This document shows positions 60,599 through 64,000 of a stretch of DNA of 64,000 nucleotides, one piece after another; the first letter of the stretch is position 1, and every line of letters begins with the position of its first letter. Under the pieces are notes generated by a model that saw only the letters and a list, made by a program, of their open reading frames with translations, was not told the DNA's origin and searched no databases. The position numbers were made by a program, and so were the translations under genes. Source of the stretch: Halomarina halobia (GTDB taxonomy: Archaea > Halobacteriota > Halobacteria > Halobacteriales > Haloarculaceae); NCBI RefSeq assembly GCF_029338575.1, contig NZ_CP119992.1, positions 2,046,001 to 2,110,000 of the forward strand, given 5' to 3'.

Positions 60599-61816
60599 TC
60601 AGCGCGCGCCGCCGGCCAGCCGGCGTGCCGCGGGGAGCGCCCGCAACCTGAGCATCGCGAGCGTCCCGACCGCCGGTCCCACGACCAGCGGCGCGAACGC
60701 CCAGCGCCAGCCGACGACCTCCGCGACGAGCGGCGTCGCCTGGATCGTGACGACGGTGAGCAGGAAACCGAGCGCGGTCTGGAGCGTCAGCGCCGTCCCG
60801 ACGTAGCGCTCGTCCGCGAGTTCGGTCACGGACGCGGAGAACTGCGCGGAGTCGGCGACGATCACGAACCCCCAGACGAGCACGAACGGCGCGACGAGCC
60901 CGATCGATCCGCCGAAGACCACGCCCGCGAGGACGCAGGCGCTCCCGCTCGCGACCATGCTCGCGCTGGTGAGCGTCGTCCGCCCCCAGCGGTCGGCGGC
61001 GAGGCCGAAGGCGGCGGCCCCGAGGCTCCCCGCGGCGATGGCGGCGAACGCCAGCGCGGAGGCGAGCGCGGGAGCCTCCCCCGCGCGGGCGGCGAAGCTG
61101 GCCGCCAGGTACGTCGGGATCCAGGTCCAGACGGCGTAGAGCTCCCACATGTGCCCGAAGTAGCCGAGGTTCGCGAGGACGGTCGGGCGGTCCCGGAGGA
61201 TGCGTCCCACCGCGCGCGGGTCGAACGGCGCGGCGGGCACGCCGTAGGGGCCCTCCTCGACCAGCAGGACGAGCGCCGCGCCGACCACGGCGAGTCCCGC
61301 CGCGGCGTAGAGCACGAGCCGCGGCCGGCCGACGCCCCCCACCGCGCGGACGAGGTGCGGGAGCGCCGACCCGACGGTGAGCGCGCCGATGAGCGTCCCG
61401 ATTGCGAGCCCCCGGCCCGCGCGGAACCACCCCGAGACGAGCTTCATCCCCGGCGGGTACACCCCGGCGAGCGCGACGCCGGTGAGAAATCGGAGCGCGA
61501 CGGCGGGGAGCGCGCCGTCGACGCTCCCCAGCAGGGCGGTCGCGCCCGCGCCGACGAGCGCCGAGGCGGCGAACAGGTACCGCGTCGGGACCACGTCCGC
61601 GAGCGTGAGCGCGGCGGAGCCGAGCGCCCCGACGACGAACCCCGCCTGCACGGCCATCGTGAGCCACGCGGCCTCGGCGGCCGAGAGGTCCCACAGCGCG
61701 GCGAGTTCGGGCGCGACCGCCGTGGCGCTGAACCACAGCGACATGGCGAACAGCTCCGCGACCGAGAGCGTCGCCAGCGCGCGCCACTTCCCGTCGTCGC
61801 TCGCGTCGTCGCTCAT
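60599..61816 (-). CDS. MFS transporter
   Basis: A 405-aa major facilitator with twelve helices. AELFAMSLWFSATAVAPELAALW begins helix one, LFAASALVGAGATALLG and the PPGMKLVSGWFRAGRGLAIGTLIGALTVGSALPHL block (motif C region) follow, and ADRWGRTTLTSASM is motif A in the second half. The conserved PPGMKL segment suggests a haloarchaeal/actinobacterial MFS subgroup near cyanate/NarK-like exporters; the substrate is unknown. Alone in its unit. Confidence 0.9.
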   Translation of the reverse strand: MSDDASDDGKWRALATLSVAELFAMSLWFSATAVAPELAALWDLSAAEAAWLTMAVQAGFVVGALGSAALTLADVVPTRYLFAASALVGAGATALLGSVDGALPAVALRFLTGVALAGVYPPGMKLVSGWFRAGRGLAIGTLIGALTVGSALPHLVRAVGGVGRPRLVLYAAAGLAVVGAALVLLVEEGPYGVPAAPFDPRAVGRILRDRPTVLANLGYFGHMWELYAVWTWIPTYLAASFAARAGEAPALASALAFAAIAAGSLGAAAFGLAADRWGRTTLTSASMVASGSACVLAGVVFGGSIGLVAPFVLVWGFVIVADSAQFSASVTELADERYVGTALTLQTALGFLLTVVTIQATPLVAEVVGWRWAFAPLVVGPAVGTLAMLRLRALPAARRLAGGAR

Positions 61817-61900
61817 GACGGTCGTATCGTCCGGCGCGGTGATACGTCGTTCGCCCGCCCGTGTCGGCGGTGCACCGCTGTTACCCCCGGGTCCCCCCGG

Positions 61901-62140
61901 TCACTCCCAGATGACCTCGGTCCCCCCCTCGTGGCCGTGGATCTCCTGGACGGCCTGCATGTTATCGTAGACGCTGACGCTCCCCACGTTCGTCACCCAC
62001 GCGACGACGCACTTGCCGTTGGGCGGCGGGAACTGCACGCCGTAGGCGACGACGCCCGTCCCGGAGACGCCGGAGGCGTCCTCGTGGCGGTAGAGCGCGA
62101 ACTTGCGAAACCGGTGGTTCTGCGGGAACGGATCAGGCAC
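61901..62140 (-). CDS. Small haloarchaeal-type hypothetical protein
   Basis: A 79-aa protein, beta-rich: HRFRKFALYRHEDASGVSGTGVVAYGVQF then CVVAWVTNVGSVSVYD and VQEIHGHEGGTEVIW. Similar small proteins occur in haloarchaea, but I know of no function. It has one Cys and several His, and is compact enough to be a single domain. Convincing coding frame (good GC third position). Confidence 0.65.
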   Translation of the reverse strand: MPDPFPQNHRFRKFALYRHEDASGVSGTGVVAYGVQFPPPNGKCVVAWVTNVGSVSVYDNMQAVQEIHGHEGGTEVIWE

Positions 62141-62262
62141 AGGGACCCCCGCGCCCGGCGTTCGGTGTCGATGCGACCGACTGCGAGACGTGTGGCGAAC
62201 TCACGACGGACCTTCCGGTGTACCCTACGCGAGGGGAGGATTGTGGCTTTCGGTCTGTCGGC

Positions 62263-63570
62263 CTAGTCGGGGTTCGCCGGCGGCAGCGCGCGCAACCCTC
62301 GCGGCGGGACGAGGAAGTTCCCGCGGTGGTCCACGAAGATGTACTCGAGGATGCCGTTGTTGACGCGCTGGCGGATCGCGGGCGTCACCTCGGTGAGGTC
62401 CGCGCCGTTCATCGCTTCGCGGACCGCCTCGAACTCCGAGATGCCCCGCTGGAGCGACGGGAAGTGCAGGCTGGCCGCGTCGTCGTCGGTGGACTCGAAG
62501 TGCCGCCGGAGGAGCTTCGCGTTCCCGTCGGCGTCGCAGTTGGCGCGGGCGGCCTTCTGGGCGTGGCCCACCCGGCCGAACGCCAGGGCGTCCTCCTCGA
62601 TCCGGTCGATGACCTCCCGCGTGACCCCCGAGAAGTCCCCGAGTTCCTCGCCGACGCTCCCCTCGGGGATCATCCCCCGCTCGGCGTGCGTCGGGCTGAA
62701 CATCTCCATGACGCGCTGGCGGTGGTCCTGCTCGACGTACCAGTCCTGCAGGCGCTGGCGGATGTTGGAGACGTGTTTGGTCGTCCCGTCGGCGAACGGC
62801 CCCGACGGGATGGCGACGGAGTCCTCGGTCGCCTGGTTCCGTCGAAAGCCCGCCACGAACCCCATGAACAGCGGCGCGTCCTTCGGGATCGGGTTACCCT
62901 CCGGGATGCCCGACAGCTTCGTCTCGCTCGCCCGCTCGTGGGGCATGCCGTCGCCGATGAAGCCCGTCCGGCGGTCGTCGAGCGCGAGGACGTCCGTCAG
63001 GGCGGCCTCGACGGCGACGCCGTTGGCCTCCCCCCGCTCGCCCTTGAGCGCCTCCTCGGCCGCGAGCAGGACGTCGGCGCGGTCGCTCGCGAGGTGGAGG
63101 AGCGCGTCCTGCGTGTCGAGGTCCGGCTCCTCGAACGCCGACAGCGCCCGCGGCGGGGGGAGGTCCACGCCGTCCGGCAGCGGCTCGTCGAAGCGGTCGA
63201 AGTACGACGGCGAGTACGCGACCGAGTGGATCAGCCCCTCGTTGCTCCGCTCGTAGGCGCGGTCGAGCGTCGCGAGCGCCGCCTCCACCGCGTCGCGGTC
63301 GTCAGCGCTCGGCGGCCCGTCGCCGTCGAGCGTCAGGTACCAGAGCGTCTGGTGGCGCGGGAGGACGGTGTTGCCGTGATCGTCCGTCGGGAGACGGTCG
63401 TTCCACGCGTACTGCCGCTCGGGAAGCCTCCCGGAATCGTCGACGCCCTTCGGGACCGGCTCCGCGCCGTCGATGCGGTCGAGACAGGCGCTCAGCGCGC
63501 TCGCCCCGCCGAGCGCGACGGTGGCCTTCAGGAACTCGCGGCGGCCGAGCGACGGGTCGGGGTCCGTCAC
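62263..63570 (-). CDS. DyP-type peroxidase-like protein, Tat lipoprotein
   Basis: A 435-aa exported protein. The N-terminus has GRREFLKA (Tat) and lipobox LSAC (Cys29). The mature chain follows dye-decolourising peroxidase order: GFIGDGMP stands for the GxxDG motif with its distal Asp, GTTKHVSNIRQRLQDWYVEQ parallels the GTxxxxxxRxxxxxW segment, GRVGHAQ carries the likely proximal heme His, and LLRRHF the distal Arg. The GxxDG spacing is off by one residue, so activity needs testing. GTG start overlaps the upstream Tp34-like gene (GTGA). Confidence 0.7.
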   Translation of the reverse strand: MTDPDPSLGRREFLKATVALGGASALSACLDRIDGAEPVPKGVDDSGRLPERQYAWNDRLPTDDHGNTVLPRHQTLWYLTLDGDGPPSADDRDAVEAALATLDRAYERSNEGLIHSVAYSPSYFDRFDEPLPDGVDLPPPRALSAFEEPDLDTQDALLHLASDRADVLLAAEEALKGERGEANGVAVEAALTDVLALDDRRTGFIGDGMPHERASETKLSGIPEGNPIPKDAPLFMGFVAGFRRNQATEDSVAIPSGPFADGTTKHVSNIRQRLQDWYVEQDHRQRVMEMFSPTHAERGMIPEGSVGEELGDFSGVTREVIDRIEEDALAFGRVGHAQKAARANCDADGNAKLLRRHFESTDDDAASLHFPSLQRGISEFEAVREAMNGADLTEVTPAIRQRVNNGILEYIFVDHRGNFLVPPRGLRALPPANPD

Positions 63571-64000
63571 AGGACCACCTCGGCGTCCGGCGGGTCGAAG
63601 AACGCCGTCTCGTAGCCCTCGTGACGGGCGACCTGCGGCGGGACGGTCGCGGAGAGCGCGAGCGAATCGCCTTGTTGCACGTCCGGAACTACGGTCCCGT
63701 AGTGATAGTTCAGTTTCGGATCGAGCGTCCGGACGAGGTCGCCCTCGAAGACCGTCTCGTCGCCCCGGGAGAGCGTTCCACGCAGCCCCATCGCCGGCAG
63801 GACGAACCGGTTGTACCGTGTTCGCGCCGACACCGCGAGGTACCGCCCCCCGCCGTCGCCGGCCAGTCCCGCGGGCGGGGCGTCGAGCGCGGTGACGACG
63901 TAGATCGCGTCGCCGGCCTCCGCCCGACCGCCGGGCGATCCCGGCAGGTCGGCGCGTTCGGGGGCCGTCGAGGGGGCCAGCGCGTCCATCGAGGTCGGGC
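63567..64000 (-). CDS. Tp34-like/DUF7350 metal-binding protein, C-terminal part
   Basis: The frame runs off the window end, so the N-terminus is unseen; ATG 63989 may be internal. The visible 144 residues are beta-rich, with RYNRFVLPAMGLRGTL, LNYHYGTVVPDV and PPQVARHEGYETAFF. The HYG and RHEGY elements are typical of the Tp34 periplasmic iron-binding family and its haloarchaeal extension. Coupled (GTGA) to the DyP-like gene, recalling EfeO/EfeB-type iron systems. Confidence 0.65.
   Translation of the reverse strand, partial: PTSMDALAPSTAPERADLPGSPGGRAEAGDAIYVVTALDAPPAGLAGDGGGRYLAVSARTRYNRFVLPAMGLRGTLSRGDETVFEGDLVRTLDPKLNYHYGTVVPDVQQGDSLALSATVPPQVARHEGYETAFFDPPDAEVVL

Overview
This window looks like ordinary chromosome from a haloarchaeon (class Halobacteria). 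G+C is high, the predicted proteins are very acidic, many starts are leaderless with a TATA element about 25-30 bp upstream, and the markers are typically haloarchaeal: a 304-aa halophilic malate dehydrogenase, an archaeal polyhydroxyalkanoate (PHA) cluster with an AbrB-type PhaR, Hef, Hel308, KEOPS subunit Cgi121, PurO, and Tat-type lipoprotein binding proteins. I cannot name the genus. I see no rRNA, CRISPR array, transposase or prophage. One tRNA gene (Gln, anticodon CTG) is present.

Layout. 1-9.3 kb: end of a cation/proton antiporter, Hef helicase-nuclease, a hydrolase, a zinc-ribbon protein, malate dehydrogenase, a small ferredoxin, and Hel308 coupled to Cgi121. 9.3-15.5 kb: PHA genes phaJ (divergent), phaR-phaP-phaE-phaC, then phaB. 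Between phaC and phaB lie a GNAT remnant and a three-gene VapB-VapC-HicA-like operon. 15.5-25.2 kb: a LOG-like protein, an iron-type ABC permease and binding protein behind iron-box-like operators, an SDR, a flippase-like membrane protein, a GCS2-fold protein, tRNA-Gln, and PurO coupled to a phosphoesterase. 25.3-33.3 kb: a phosphate-starvation block, phoX then pstS-C-A-B and two PhoU proteins, the first of which has lost its metal-binding motifs.

33.3-43.8 kb: a noncoding stretch with dispersed repeats, aspartate kinase, a rubrerythrin-like protein, a lone heme-copper oxidase subunit I, two divergent rhodaneses, an AI-2E-type permease, a DUF1684 protein and a methyltransferase. 43.8-49 kb: a DUF2391 membrane protein, then a minus-strand pair of a Ski2-like helicase with a Sec63-like C-terminus and a NucS-N/zinc-finger protein, then a MATE exporter. 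49.1-54.3 kb: lipA followed by 2-oxoacid dehydrogenase E1 alpha, E1 beta and E2; no E3 follows. 54.3-64 kb: winged-helix and cold-shock genes, a decayed HTH gene, a GCS2 ligase, an Hsp20/GvpH-like protein, beta-carbonic anhydrase, an aldo/keto reductase, an MFS transporter, and a Tp34-like/DyP-like pair suggestive of iron handling.

The clearest functional blocks are PHA synthesis (PhaJ and PhaB supply monomer, PhaE/PhaC polymerise, PhaP/PhaR coat and regulate granules), phosphate scavenging (PhoX, Pst, PhoU), the lipoate-dependent oxoacid dehydrogenase with its lipoyl synthase, and DNA repair (Hef, Hel308, the Ski2/NucS-like pair). Hef and Hel308 carry PCNA-binding-like motifs.
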